Assembly (NCBI GenBank): GCA_905215665.1
Contig: CAJMQR010000001.1
Coordinates: forward strand, 1 to 50,279
Source: an uncultured bacterium
Lineage (GTDB): Bacteria > Bacillota > Clostridia > Oscillospirales > Oscillospiraceae
Reading direction: 5' to 3'
Length of the DNA stretch: 50,279 nt
In this document: in pieces, positions 33,589 through 41,610 of the stretch
Layout: each line of letters begins with the position of its first letter
How positions within the stretch are numbered: position 1 is the stretch's first letter
Made by a program: the position numbers and the translations under genes
Notes under the pieces: model-generated
What the model was told of the DNA's origin: nothing
Seen by the model: the letters and a program-made list of their open reading frames with translations, nothing else
Database searches by the model: none

Positions 33589-34638
33589 TTATTCGTAATC
33601 CTCTATCCTCCATTCGTCCTTCCAGTCAAGACGGGGACATTCCCCGTCGAAGCGCAGCGGCAGCCAGACGTAGTCGGCAATGGAGGTATCCTCATATGGT
33701 TTGTCTGCATTCCATGCGTCCAGCGCAGCCTGATGTGCGCCGGTCGGATGGAACATTTCCTCAAAGGCATCGGCATAGTGCTGATACGGCCGGTGCATTT
33801 CATTCGGCAGCCAGCGGTCGGCGCAGGCAATGTACAGATCCTTTTTTCCCTGCACCCGGAATACTGAGGAGATCTGGCTGTGAAAAGAGGTTCGGCTTGC
33901 GTCATTGGGATGGAGATCGCCCAGCACCCGGAAGGGGCCGTGCCAGCTTTCGCCCACAGCGACCTCAGATGGATTCGGCAGATAACCGGTCGTTCCGGAA
34001 GTAATCAGATAATGCAGGCCGTCGCGTTCAAAATGCGCAGGCGCCTCACGGACGAAGGGCGGATACTTCCTGGGAAAATGCGTGGAATAAAAACCCGTGA
34101 CATCGGTGTAGTCCTCCGTCAAATCTGCGCAGATCAGCTCACTGTGAACCCGCTCAAAATAGTAGTAGGCCTTGCTGTCCGGCGCAACAGCCAGATCAAA
34201 ATCACCCGCGCTCATGTTCAGCGGCCGCAGGCCGGTACGCACGCAGGTGTACGGGCCGAGCAGATTGTCAGCGATCAGGATCGTGGACTGCTGATCTCCA
34301 TTGAGCTTCATGATCTTGAGCCAGCAGACAAACTTTTTCGTCTGGCGGTTATAAATAATGTGCGGCCGGTCCATGAAAGCTGAAGGATGCAGCGGCGAAT
34401 CCGGGCAATCCGGTGTCGGCGGAATGATCAGGCCCAAATCTTCCCAGTTGTACAAATCAGCAGAACGGTAGCACCGAACCCCCCAATGCCAAATTCCCCT
34501 TCGCGGGTCTGTTTTTTCCTTGTTTTCTCCGTACCAGTAGTACATTCCCCGCCAATACAGAACGGAGCCGCCATGCGCTTGGATCCGTTTCCCATCCGTG
34601 TCCAGCCAGATGCGGCCCGGACGTATCGAATCGTACAT
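33589..34638 (-). CDS. GH43-like five-bladed propeller glycosidase (exo-beta-1,3-galactanase-type motif)
   Basis: The 349-residue cytosolic protein starts IWLDTDGKRIQAHGG followed by LYWRGMYYWYGENK. This is the N-terminal signature I associate with GH43 subfamilies related to exo-beta-1,3-galactanase. Further blades show FMDRPHIIYN, AGDFDLAVAPDSKAYYYF and REAPAHFERDGLHYLITSGTTGY, the last with a Glu where GH43 enzymes place an acid. Activity on a galactan side chain would fit a complex pectin or arabinogalactan substrate, but this is inference. The gene sits 15 bases after the amidohydrolase and 23 before the six-hairpin gene. Confidence 0.75.
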   Translation of the reverse strand: MYDSIRPGRIWLDTDGKRIQAHGGSVLYWRGMYYWYGENKEKTDPRRGIWHWGVRCYRSADLYNWEDLGLIIPPTPDCPDSPLHPSAFMDRPHIIYNRQTKKFVCWLKIMKLNGDQQSTILIADNLLGPYTCVRTGLRPLNMSAGDFDLAVAPDSKAYYYFERVHSELICADLTEDYTDVTGFYSTHFPRKYPPFVREAPAHFERDGLHYLITSGTTGYLPNPSEVAVGESWHGPFRVLGDLHPNDASRTSFHSQISSVFRVQGKKDLYIACADRWLPNEMHRPYQHYADAFEEMFHPTGAHQAALDAWNADKPYEDTSIADYVWLPLRFDGECPRLDWKDEWRIEDYE

Positions 34639-34653
34639 TCAGAGCTTCCTTTC

Positions 34654-35463
34654 TCAGACAAGGCGTCTGCCTACAGCGTTTTCCATGTTCTCGCAGAGGA
34701 TTTTCCGCTTGAGCGCATCCGGCAGACCGCTCAACAGCACCCGGCCAAGCAGGGCACGCGGGTCGTTGAAGGTCTGATCCGTGCTGAACACGAATTTCCC
34801 CTCGGGTGCCATCTTCACCAGCTCCTCAATCCAGAGTTCGGAATACAAAGATCCGTTGATATCGCAATATACATTTTCATATTCCCGGGCGAGACGCAAG
34901 GTGTCCATACAGCCCGCGTGCGTGCCGCCCATGTGTCCAACTAACAGCCGCAGCTGCGGATGCCTTTCCAGAACGCGTGAAAAGGAGGCAGGACGGTTGT
35001 TTGGCTCCGTATCCCAAGTGTGGCAGAGAATCAGAATTCCGTTCTTCTCCGCATACTCAAACAGCGTGTCGTACTCGCCGGTGTCCAGATAGGCGTTGTC
35101 CTCGCGCGGATGGATCTTGACGCCGACAAAGCGCGGATGCGATTTACTTTCTTCGATCTGCTGCATCAGCGGCAAGTGCAGCCGCGGACAATACCAGAGG
35201 TAGAAGTCCAGCATCTCATATTTCCCGCACTGCTCGATCATCCATCGGTTTTCCTGCACGGTGTTGCAGCAGCCCATTGCGCCCATCGCCATCCCGGCGA
35301 TCTTTTGGATGCCGCAGCGGCGCGCCAAAGCAAGGCTTTGCTCGAGTGGCATGGAATGTAAATAAAGATTCGTATAGCGGTTTTCTCCGATGTGGGCGTG
35401 GGCGTCAAACACCCGAAGGTCGGACGGCAGCTCACCTCGAAGCGCACAGTCGCGCAGATTCAT
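34654..35463 (-). CDS. Amidohydrolase-superfamily enzyme (possible sugar lactonase)
   Basis: The 269-residue TIM barrel has a complete metal site: DAHAHIG, the VKIHP segment, H in LCHTWD, H in VGHMGG and D in FSTDQTF. It belongs to the Amidohydro_2/COG2159-like group, which includes decarboxylases and sugar lactonases such as L-fuconolactonase and L-rhamnono-lactonase relatives (COG3618). In an operon with a dehydrogenase, sugar-acid dehydratase and aldolase, lactone opening is attractive but unproven. The ATG at 35463 is taken as start: it overlaps the preceding stop as TGATG and lies 9 bases from AAAGGAG, whereas the ATG at 35472 touches that site. Confidence 0.75.
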   Translation of the reverse strand: MNLRDCALRGELPSDLRVFDAHAHIGENRYTNLYLHSMPLEQSLALARRCGIQKIAGMAMGAMGCCNTVQENRWMIEQCGKYEMLDFYLWYCPRLHLPLMQQIEESKSHPRFVGVKIHPREDNAYLDTGEYDTLFEYAEKNGILILCHTWDTEPNNRPASFSRVLERHPQLRLLVGHMGGTHAGCMDTLRLAREYENVYCDINGSLYSELWIEELVKMAPEGKFVFSTDQTFNDPRALLGRVLLSGLPDALKRKILCENMENAVGRRLV

Positions 35464-36197
35464 CAGCCGCATCTCCTTTCCATGATCCGCTCAAAGTTCC
35501 CAAAGGCAATCATTTCGCGCTGTTCAGGCGAAAGATCGCTGTAAAGAAGCTGATAAATCTTGTCATAAGGCTCCTTGGCCGGCATTCCCGTGCCGAACAG
35601 GAGCTTTTCCGCACCAACGCACTGTACAAGGCTTTCCAGACCGTAGTATTCAATCACATTGGAAATGTCCAGTACAACGTTGGGAAAGGTCTTCACAAAC
35701 TGAACATACTGACGGTTCATCCACTGGGTCGTATTCGTCAGGACGAGCACCAGCCCGGGATGCCGTGTCTTCAAAGCAGCTAGATCGTCCATGTCCACTT
35801 CCTCCAGCGAGATCAGAAGCGGCGCCTTTATCTGCTCAAACAGCTCGAACACGCCGGGAAACAGCCATTGCTTGAGTGGCGCAGCATCCAGATGTGGATG
35901 TATGCGGAAGGCCGCGCCCTGCTCGGCCAGACGGGCAAGCTCGTCGAGGGTATAGCATTCCTCGGGAAACGTCAGTGGCAGCAGTCGCAGAACCGGCACG
36001 TCACCGCGCTGCCTGCACAGGCTGAGTGTCCGCTCGTTCATCTGGCGAACCGTCATGCCGCAGCGGTCGGCGCAGAAAAGCGCGCGAACGACAATCTGGT
36101 TGTCGTCACAGACCCGATTGAGCTGCTCAAAGGTGGCGGCAAACATTCCATCGAGACAGCTCGAACGGTAACAGCAGTTTACGTCTTTATACTTCAC
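35463..36197 (-). CDS. Degenerate amidohydrolase paralogue lacking metal ligands
   Basis: The 244-residue protein follows the same barrel pattern as its neighbour (RIHPHLD, ISLEEVD, FPNVVLDISN, KLLFGTGMPAKEPYDKI, FGNFERIM), but the metal residues are gone. The N-terminal DxHxH is replaced by VNCCYRSS, the barrel His positions by Ser/Asn (LISLEE, LTNTT), and the terminal GTDxP Asp by Gly in GTGMP. It is therefore probably a regulatory or structural partner of the intact enzyme, to which it is translationally coupled by TGATG. A GTG at 36197 is chosen because a GAGGG motif precedes it; GTG at 36221 is possible. It is the first gene of the operon. Confidence 0.7.
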   Translation of the reverse strand: MKYKDVNCCYRSSCLDGMFAATFEQLNRVCDDNQIVVRALFCADRCGMTVRQMNERTLSLCRQRGDVPVLRLLPLTFPEECYTLDELARLAEQGAAFRIHPHLDAAPLKQWLFPGVFELFEQIKAPLLISLEEVDMDDLAALKTRHPGLVLVLTNTTQWMNRQYVQFVKTFPNVVLDISNVIEYYGLESLVQCVGAEKLLFGTGMPAKEPYDKIYQLLYSDLSPEQREMIAFGNFERIMERRCG

Positions 36198-36270
36198 TGA
36201 CTGGTCGCCCTCTTTCCCCACAAAGCCGTCTTTTTATACAAAAGCGACAGCTTTGCATGATTTCTTTTTT

Positions 36271-36299
36271 ATTATACACAGCAGCTTGCCGTTTGTAAA
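36271..36299 (-). promoter_or_regulatory. Promoter of the 15-gene glycan operon
   Basis: On the minus strand TTTACA (36294-36299), an exact 17-base spacer and a perfect TATAAT (36271-36276) point at the amidohydrolase genes. The leader to the first start is about 65-70 bases. Confidence 0.82.
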
Positions 36300-36300
36300 T

Positions 36301-36316
36301 AGTTTTTCTAAAAACT
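36301..36316. promoter_or_regulatory. Candidate ROK-repressor operator
   Basis: AGTTTTT-CT-AAAAACT is a perfect 7-bp inverted repeat abutting the -35 of the operon promoter. It resembles the AT-rich AGTTT...AAACT half-sites of XylR-type ROK repressors, and the divergent gene encodes a ROK protein. A second palindrome, GGAGATTTCTCC, lies at 36333-36344 between the two promoters. Function is inferred. Confidence 0.5.
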
Positions 36317-36363
36317 TTTTATAATTAGCCCAGGAGATTTCTCCCATGTCTCCATATTTTCCC

Positions 36364-36392
36364 TTGAATTTTGCGTCCTTTTTTGCTATAAT
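36364..36392 (+). promoter_or_regulatory. Promoter of the ROK regulator gene
   Basis: TTGAAT (36364-36369), a 17-base spacer and a perfect TATAAT (36387-36392) lie 30 bases before the regulator's TTG start, back to back with the operon promoter. Confidence 0.75.
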
Positions 36393-36421
36393 GAATAAAA
36401 TACTAGCGTGGCGGTGAGGTT

Positions 36422-37576
36422 TTGGTAAAAAACGGAAAGAATTTGACCTATTTGCGGGCAGCAAATCAGGGAGCGATCTTAAAGACTATTTTATTATCCG
36501 GGCCGAGTACGCGGCTTGAGCTTGCCTCTGCTCTGAATCTTACCGCAATGAGCATCTCGTATATCACGTCTGATCTTCTGGAAAAGGGCATCCTCTGCGA
36601 GATCTCTGCAGATACGCGCAGCAATGTGCCGGGGCGGCATTCGTCGCAGCTCGCGCTCGTTCCGGAGAAGATCACGGCGATCGGCATCTCTATCTCGCGT
36701 GGCACCGTCCGCTTCACACTTGTGGATCTTCTCGGAAAGATCATGTACAGCCGGGAGAGTCTTCTGGACGAAACCACAAACTGCGCCTTCCTGACGCAGC
36801 TTTTAATCGAGAATGTCCAAAAAATTTTGGACGAATTCCCGCAGAATCATATGCTCGGTATTGGTATTTCCGCAATCGGCATCGTTGACACCCGTCGAGG
36901 AACGTTGAGCGAAACAACGGACTTCTTCGGGATCTGCGATTGGCCAATTGGCAATCTTTTGCAGGAACACTTTCAAATGCCGACCTACATCGTCGAGGAT
37001 ATGAAGTCTTCTGCGTTGGCAGAGTCCTATTACGGCTCGGCCAAGAATTATACCGACTTTGTCTATCTCGGCATTACGCGCGGCATCGGCGTCGGCGTGA
37101 TCTATAACGGCAAGCTCTTTGAAGGCCACAATGGCTTCTCCGGTGAGATCGGTCATATCACGCTGTATAACCATGGTCTGAAATGCCCCTGCGGCAACAT
37201 GGGTTGCATGGAAATGTACCTGAGCGTGCCGGTGATTCTGAAGAAGGCCGGTCTTCTTCGCTGGGAGGATTTTCTCACCTTCTGTGAACGGGAGCCGGAA
37301 AATCCCATTTTAGAGCAATTTCTGGAAGATATCGGCGTAGCGCTCGTCACGCTGGCAAATCTCTTTGACCCACAGGCGATCATTGTCGGCCATGAGGGCG
37401 CGATGCTGAACACCCACTGCTTTCAGCGAATGCAGGAAATCCTGAACGAACGGGCGATTACCCGCAGGCTTCGGCGCATCACCGTCCATCCATCCTCTCT
37501 TTCTGAACGTATTTCCTATCTTAACGCACCCGCAGTTGTGTTCTCACGGCTGTTTCTGGGCGAATTCAAGCTTTGA
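36422..37576 (+). CDS. ROK-family transcriptional repressor
   Basis: The 384-residue protein has an N-terminal winged HTH (about 10-70; LRAANQGAILKTILLSGPSTRLELASALNLT) and a C-terminal ROK sugar-kinase-like domain with a GITRGIGVGVIYNG segment and the zinc motif CPCGNMGCMEMY. The ATP-binding N-terminal DxGxT of true ROK kinases is absent, as in XylR/NagC regulators. It probably binds a sugar released by the encoded enzymes and derepresses the divergent operon. The TTG start is close to GGTGAGG (2 bases), a tight spacing that may keep expression low. Confidence 0.88.
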   Translation: MVKNGKNLTYLRAANQGAILKTILLSGPSTRLELASALNLTAMSISYITSDLLEKGILCEISADTRSNVPGRHSSQLALVPEKITAIGISISRGTVRFTLVDLLGKIMYSRESLLDETTNCAFLTQLLIENVQKILDEFPQNHMLGIGISAIGIVDTRRGTLSETTDFFGICDWPIGNLLQEHFQMPTYIVEDMKSSALAESYYGSAKNYTDFVYLGITRGIGVGVIYNGKLFEGHNGFSGEIGHITLYNHGLKCPCGNMGCMEMYLSVPVILKKAGLLRWEDFLTFCEREPENPILEQFLEDIGVALVTLANLFDPQAIIVGHEGAMLNTHCFQRMQEILNERAITRRLRRITVHPSSLSERISYLNAPAVVFSRLFLGEFKL

Positions 37577-37582
37577 TATTGG

Positions 37583-37614
37583 AAAACCTCTCCTGCCGAT
37601 TCAGGAGAGGTTTT
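37583..37614 (+). terminator. Bidirectional terminator between ROK gene and esterase gene
   Basis: AAAACCTCTCCTG (37583-37595) pairs perfectly with CAGGAGAGGTTTT (37602-37614) around a 6-base loop, with T runs on both strands. It serves the convergent ROK and esterase genes. Confidence 0.9.
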
Positions 37615-37621
37615 ATCAGCG

Positions 37622-38425
37622 CTATGCGCGCTTTTGGTACTCTGCAAGCGCGGTTCCCGCAGTCTTACCGAGCAGTTCCAGCCCAGCCGCACTGTAATGG
37701 CCTGCACATTCCGGGTTCATGTACTGCGGCGCTGCGCAGAGGTCTGCGGCAATCTCCGTCAGCATTAGGAAATCGGGATCCTCCAGGCAAAGCTCTGTCT
37801 GGGCATCCATAATCTGCTCGTCACGCTCATCTCCGGCAAAGCGGCCGACGCGGATCAAGCAAAATTTCCCAATCTTTGCATCCACTTTCAGGCTGTCCTT
37901 CAAAATGCACAGATTCTTCTTATAATACTCCTTGCTCATGCCGTTTGCCGCGTCGCTCTCGCCATGGAGCCAGACAAGCCAGATTCCCGTGACCGGCGCT
38001 GACTGCTCTGCCATGCGCACTGCGGCGCGTACCTTCTCGACGATCATCTCATAGCCAATCGTACCCGGCATCCAGAATGAAAGCATCGTGCCGCCGCGGC
38101 ATACGGGGACGGCGACAGCCTGTCTTCCAGTTTCTTCACAGTAGGCTCGGCAAAACGCGGGGATGAGGCTGGTGTTGCCGTAGCAAGCCGCACCCATCAC
38201 ATGACGGCTCACCCAGTCCTGCAAATTCGTTCCGTAAACTACAGGGTCACCCTGCGTTTTATCGAACAGAATATTCTCTCCCACCGGGTTACGTAGCGGA
38301 ACCATGGAATCTGTCAAATAGCGGTATTCCATCGCGTCTTTCACGCATTGCGTTTCCGAGCAGCGTTCACATTCGCCCTGCATATTGCTCTGCCCACCGA
38401 AAATGATCAGATCGACCTGTCTCAT
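37622..38425 (-). CDS. SGNH-type carbohydrate O-acetylesterase (SASA/CE6-like)
   Basis: The 267-residue protein lacks a signal peptide and has the family motifs GGQSNM (nucleophile Ser), the oxyanion segment WLHGESD and the C-terminal GHYSAAG His. This fits the sialate O-acetylesterase/acetylxylan esterase group (SASA, CE6). It should remove acetyl groups from imported oligosaccharides. Its start is 2 bases after the rhamnosidase stop with AGGAGG upstream, so the two are co-expressed. This is a second esterase besides the surface CE2-like one. Confidence 0.8.
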   Translation of the reverse strand: MRQVDLIIFGGQSNMQGECERCSETQCVKDAMEYRYLTDSMVPLRNPVGENILFDKTQGDPVVYGTNLQDWVSRHVMGAACYGNTSLIPAFCRAYCEETGRQAVAVPVCRGGTMLSFWMPGTIGYEMIVEKVRAAVRMAEQSAPVTGIWLVWLHGESDAANGMSKEYYKKNLCILKDSLKVDAKIGKFCLIRVGRFAGDERDEQIMDAQTELCLEDPDFLMLTEIAADLCAAPQYMNPECAGHYSAAGLELLGKTAGTALAEYQKRA

Positions 38426-38427
38426 TT

Positions 38428-40590
38428 CTATGCCTCCTTTTTAAGCGATTCCTCGGAAACGCGGATCAAATATGCCAGATAGGACGCAAAGCCGTGATTG
38501 CAGCTCGCAAAATCCGCAGCATATTCCCAAAGCGTTCCTGTTCTCTGCGCCATATAGTAAAAATAATCCACACTCTCCTCCAGCATCTGCCGGCAGCATC
38601 CATGTCGAACCAGAAGTATCATCCGCAGATAGTTACCGATAAAAGCATTTGAAGGACAGATCTCCGGATAATTCCCCTTTTTTACACGTTCTGGTCCAAA
38701 TTCCACCGTTATACGCTTCCAAAGAGTGGGATAGGTCTGCGGCGTCGCCGTTCCCGTAAAGAAGGCGTAATACTGGCAGGTCTCGGTACGGTTGCCGGTG
38801 TTGACAGCAATGCCGTCGCTGCCGCAGACTGCATTATCCACGAAGAAGTCGCCGTCAAAGGCCTTTTTTCGCACAGTGTCGAGAACGCTGCTGCCTTTTT
38901 GCTGCAGATCACTGCGTGCATAAAGCACGCCAAGTCTCTGCAGCATATAACCGTAGAGCATATTCGTCGGATAGCTGACATCCTGCACAAAATCGTTGGC
39001 TTTTGACCACTCCACGAACACCCAGCCCGGCAGCTTTTCCAGCAGTCCGTCGCGGTTTTCATACCGTGCGAACCAGCCGAGTAGTTCCTCCGTCCGCAGG
39101 GCAAACAGTTCCGCCATCGATCGGTCTCCGGTTCGTTCGCAGTACTCTGCCAGCTCGATTAAAAGCCACATTGCCCAGTTGGGAATATATCCCTCGGGCG
39201 TCTGGTCAGAGGGATAGCACATTGGCACCATTCCCGCCGGAAGATGACCAAAGTCCTGCGGAAGGCCGTAGTTTTCCAGAAAATTCCGTTCCACCGCATT
39301 CTTTCCCGTAAATTCAAATTCGCTGCGGCCAAGGAAAAAACTGTCGCAAAGCCATCCCGCCCTCTCACGGCTGGGGCAATCCATAAAGATATCCGCGCTG
39401 TTTTGTAGGAAGGTCTGCTTTGCTGCCTGAAGGACGGTCTCAATCTTCCCGTTTCTGCTGTGATATTCCCATGTGAGCGGCTCCGGGCAAATCACCTCGC
39501 GCAGTTCGACATCGTTGACCTCGAAGCTCCCACCAACTGCAAGAAACTTGCAGTACCGCAACGCATAGCACTCACGGCTCTGGAATCGGTACTCCCCCTC
39601 CTCGCAGTCCAGCCGGATCACATTGCAGCAGCACAGGCGCATGGGGTTCACATCCCCCTGCTCATCCAGGATCTCATCAAAGAGAACATAAAGGCTGCCC
39701 GACGTATCGCAGCGGAGGTGCATCGAAAGAAGGCCGCTGCGCTCTCCCGGCAGCTCCAGAATACAGAACTCCCCTCCGCACACGCGCACGCTGCCTACAA
39801 CACTGTTTTTGGTCTTCAGCTTTGTCGTATGAAAGCGCTGCGACTCATGACTGAGCTGCCATTCCAATTCATTCTCCGGATAGCCCTCAAGGTATTCGTC
39901 CTCCGGCTCCTGACAGGCATACAGAAGCGAGCGATCCCGAAAGACCGTCTCCGGCTCCCGCAGTTCAAATTCTCCGGTGGCCGTCAGAACGTTCAGCTTT
40001 ACAGCAGGAAAAGCTGCTTCGTGCAGCCGTCGCGGCAGGAGCTGCTTTGGCTTCTGAATCTCGGTTTCGCAAAAAACGGCGTTTTCGCAGGGCTTCCCAA
40101 ACATCCAGTCTGTATAGCGGGGTCTCAGCCGGTAGCCCTCAGCAAAGGGGCGCTGATAACTGTAGCGCTGCACCTTCTGCACACGCTCGGTAAGTACAAA
40201 GGAAGCAAAACCCAACTCCGCCGCGCCTGTCGCCGCCAGAACCTCTCCGTTTTGCGTCAATTCCGCCTGTAAGAAGGCGTCCTGGCGCATCAGACCGAAG
40301 CTGCGGATGCCTGGATTGACCGTAAGGATAGCAAGCCAGTTTTCCTCCTCCGGCAGGGAGAGAGAAAGCGTGTCCACACGAAAATAGCTTCTCGCAGCCC
40401 GCGCCGGGCCGAAAGCTGCGAAGATACCGTTCAGATAGACAAAATATTGTCCCGCCGTCGCAAGGCAGAGCTGCACCCTGCCAGCGCGTCCAGACAGACG
40501 CCGCACAAATCCAAGCTGGCAGTTTTTATCATGTACAAGTTCCTTTCCCCAGACAGGTTTTGCCATATTAAAAGGATCATAGTGTTCCAC
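38428..40590 (-). CDS. Alpha-L-rhamnosidase, GH78 family
   Basis: The 720-residue cytosolic protein has N-terminal beta-sandwich domains (about 1-370) and an (alpha/alpha)6 barrel holding the GH78 signature DCPSRERAGWLCDSFFLGR, equivalent to the DCPQRExxGWxGD general-acid region. Later segments (YPSDQTPEGYIPNWAMWLL, GLLEKLPGWVFVEWSK) fit the family. It releases terminal L-rhamnose, feeding the divergently encoded RhaBAD enzymes. The GTG at 40590 was chosen (9 bases after AAGGAG); the in-frame TTG at 40599 abuts the ribosome site. At 720 residues it is shorter than many bacterial GH78 enzymes. Confidence 0.85.
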   Translation of the reverse strand: MEHYDPFNMAKPVWGKELVHDKNCQLGFVRRLSGRAGRVQLCLATAGQYFVYLNGIFAAFGPARAARSYFRVDTLSLSLPEEENWLAILTVNPGIRSFGLMRQDAFLQAELTQNGEVLAATGAAELGFASFVLTERVQKVQRYSYQRPFAEGYRLRPRYTDWMFGKPCENAVFCETEIQKPKQLLPRRLHEAAFPAVKLNVLTATGEFELREPETVFRDRSLLYACQEPEDEYLEGYPENELEWQLSHESQRFHTTKLKTKNSVVGSVRVCGGEFCILELPGERSGLLSMHLRCDTSGSLYVLFDEILDEQGDVNPMRLCCCNVIRLDCEEGEYRFQSRECYALRYCKFLAVGGSFEVNDVELREVICPEPLTWEYHSRNGKIETVLQAAKQTFLQNSADIFMDCPSRERAGWLCDSFFLGRSEFEFTGKNAVERNFLENYGLPQDFGHLPAGMVPMCYPSDQTPEGYIPNWAMWLLIELAEYCERTGDRSMAELFALRTEELLGWFARYENRDGLLEKLPGWVFVEWSKANDFVQDVSYPTNMLYGYMLQRLGVLYARSDLQQKGSSVLDTVRKKAFDGDFFVDNAVCGSDGIAVNTGNRTETCQYYAFFTGTATPQTYPTLWKRITVEFGPERVKKGNYPEICPSNAFIGNYLRMILLVRHGCCRQMLEESVDYFYYMAQRTGTLWEYAADFASCNHGFASYLAYLIRVSEESLKKEA

Positions 40591-40616
40591 AAATTCCAAC
40601 TCCTTCCGTAAAAATC

Positions 40617-40645
40617 AATATATCCTCCCCCATCTGAAAAGTCAA
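40617..40645 (-). promoter_or_regulatory. Promoter of the rhamnosidase-esterase operon
   Basis: On the minus strand TTGACT (40640-40645), a 17-base spacer and TATATT (40617-40622) lie 26 bases before the GH78 start. Confidence 0.75.
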
Positions 40646-40649
40646 TGTA

Positions 40650-40659
40650 GCAATATTGC
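40650..40659. promoter_or_regulatory. Palindrome between divergent rhamnose promoters
   Basis: GCAATATTGC is a perfect 10-base palindrome lying between the two -35 elements (AGTCAA at 40640 and TTGACT at 40689). It is a candidate operator for shared control. The binding protein is unknown; the ROK or AraC-type regulator in the window are possibilities. Confidence 0.4.
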
Positions 40660-40688
40660 GTTCTTTGGTGCCGCCACAGCTAAACAGA

Positions 40689-40717
40689 TTGACTTGATGC
40701 AAATCGGACGATATGAT
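40689..40717 (+). promoter_or_regulatory. Promoter of the DUF4380-rhaBAD operon
   Basis: TTGACT (40689-40694), an exact 17-base spacer and TATGAT (40712-40717) precede the first gene by 23 bases. It mirrors the opposing promoter, which has the same -35 hexamer. Confidence 0.8.
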
Positions 40718-40740
40718 GAAATGGGAGGCGAAGTATAAAC

Positions 40741-41577
40741 ATGACGTATTCTGTTTCCATTCACTCGCACTGGGGCAGCATTCTCTGGCTTGCGGGAAAC
40801 GGAGTGAAGCTCGGTGTTGCGCTGGATTTTGGCATCCGCATCGTGTATGCAGCCTGCGAAGGCATGGAGAATCTGTTTTACGAGCAGCCAGACGATCTTT
40901 CCGATGGCTATTATACATCGGAGGGTTGGCGGCTTTACGGCGGACACCGTATGTGGCCAGCGCCGGAGAGTTGTATATGCAGTGCGCCGGACAACTCCCC
41001 CATCCACTGGATACCAGAGGGAAACGGCGTCCTACTCCGTCAGGATCCGGACACCGCAACCGGGCTGGAGAAAAACCTGCAGCTTCACTTTACAGCGGGC
41101 GGAAGCATCCTTCTGGAGCACAGTCTGAAAAACGTCTCCGACCGTCAGATCATCTGTGCTTCCTGGGGGATCAGCTCCATGGCGCCGGGCGGCACCGCAA
41201 GGATCGATTTTTCAGCAGACGGACAGCCATCGTTTCAGCCACAGCGTACTGTCGCGCTCTGGCAAGACACGGCTCTGAACGATCCGCGCCTGCATTTTTC
41301 CAAAGATACGCTGACCGTATCTTTTCTTCCGCTTGACAACTTCTGCAAGCTTGGCCTGTACAGCCGCTGCGGCCGTGCCGTTTACGAAAATAACCGTCAA
41401 CGTCTTATTATGACCTTTGCCGCGCCCCCAGCAGAACAGCTTCCGGACAGCGGCTGCAATTTTGAACTCTTCCTTTGTCGTCATTTCATGGAACTGGAAA
41501 CACTCGGTACTCTCTCCCGGCTGGCTCCGGGCGAGGCTGCATCTCATTGGGAAACATGGCGTTTTGAACGTCTTTGA
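40741..41577 (+). CDS. DUF4380-like protein (aldose-epimerase-like beta-sandwich)
   Basis: The 278-residue protein contains LYGGHRMWPAPES followed by an enzyme-like core (GNGVLLRQDPD, ILLEHSLKNVSDRQIICASWGISSM). This resembles DUF4380 proteins, whose fold is related to galactose mutarotases and other carbohydrate-binding beta-sandwich enzymes. A mutarotase or glycan-processing role for the sugar freed by the glycosidases is plausible but not shown. It leads the rhamnose operon, 33 bases before the next gene. GGGAGG lies about 10 bases before the ATG. Confidence 0.65.
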   Translation: MTYSVSIHSHWGSILWLAGNGVKLGVALDFGIRIVYAACEGMENLFYEQPDDLSDGYYTSEGWRLYGGHRMWPAPESCICSAPDNSPIHWIPEGNGVLLRQDPDTATGLEKNLQLHFTAGGSILLEHSLKNVSDRQIICASWGISSMAPGGTARIDFSADGQPSFQPQRTVALWQDTALNDPRLHFSKDTLTVSFLPLDNFCKLGLYSRCGRAVYENNRQRLIMTFAAPPAEQLPDSGCNFELFLCRHFMELETLGTLSRLAPGEAASHWETWRFERL

Positions 41578-41610
41578 CCCCGCGATCAATACCAGAAAGG
41601 AACACAGCGA

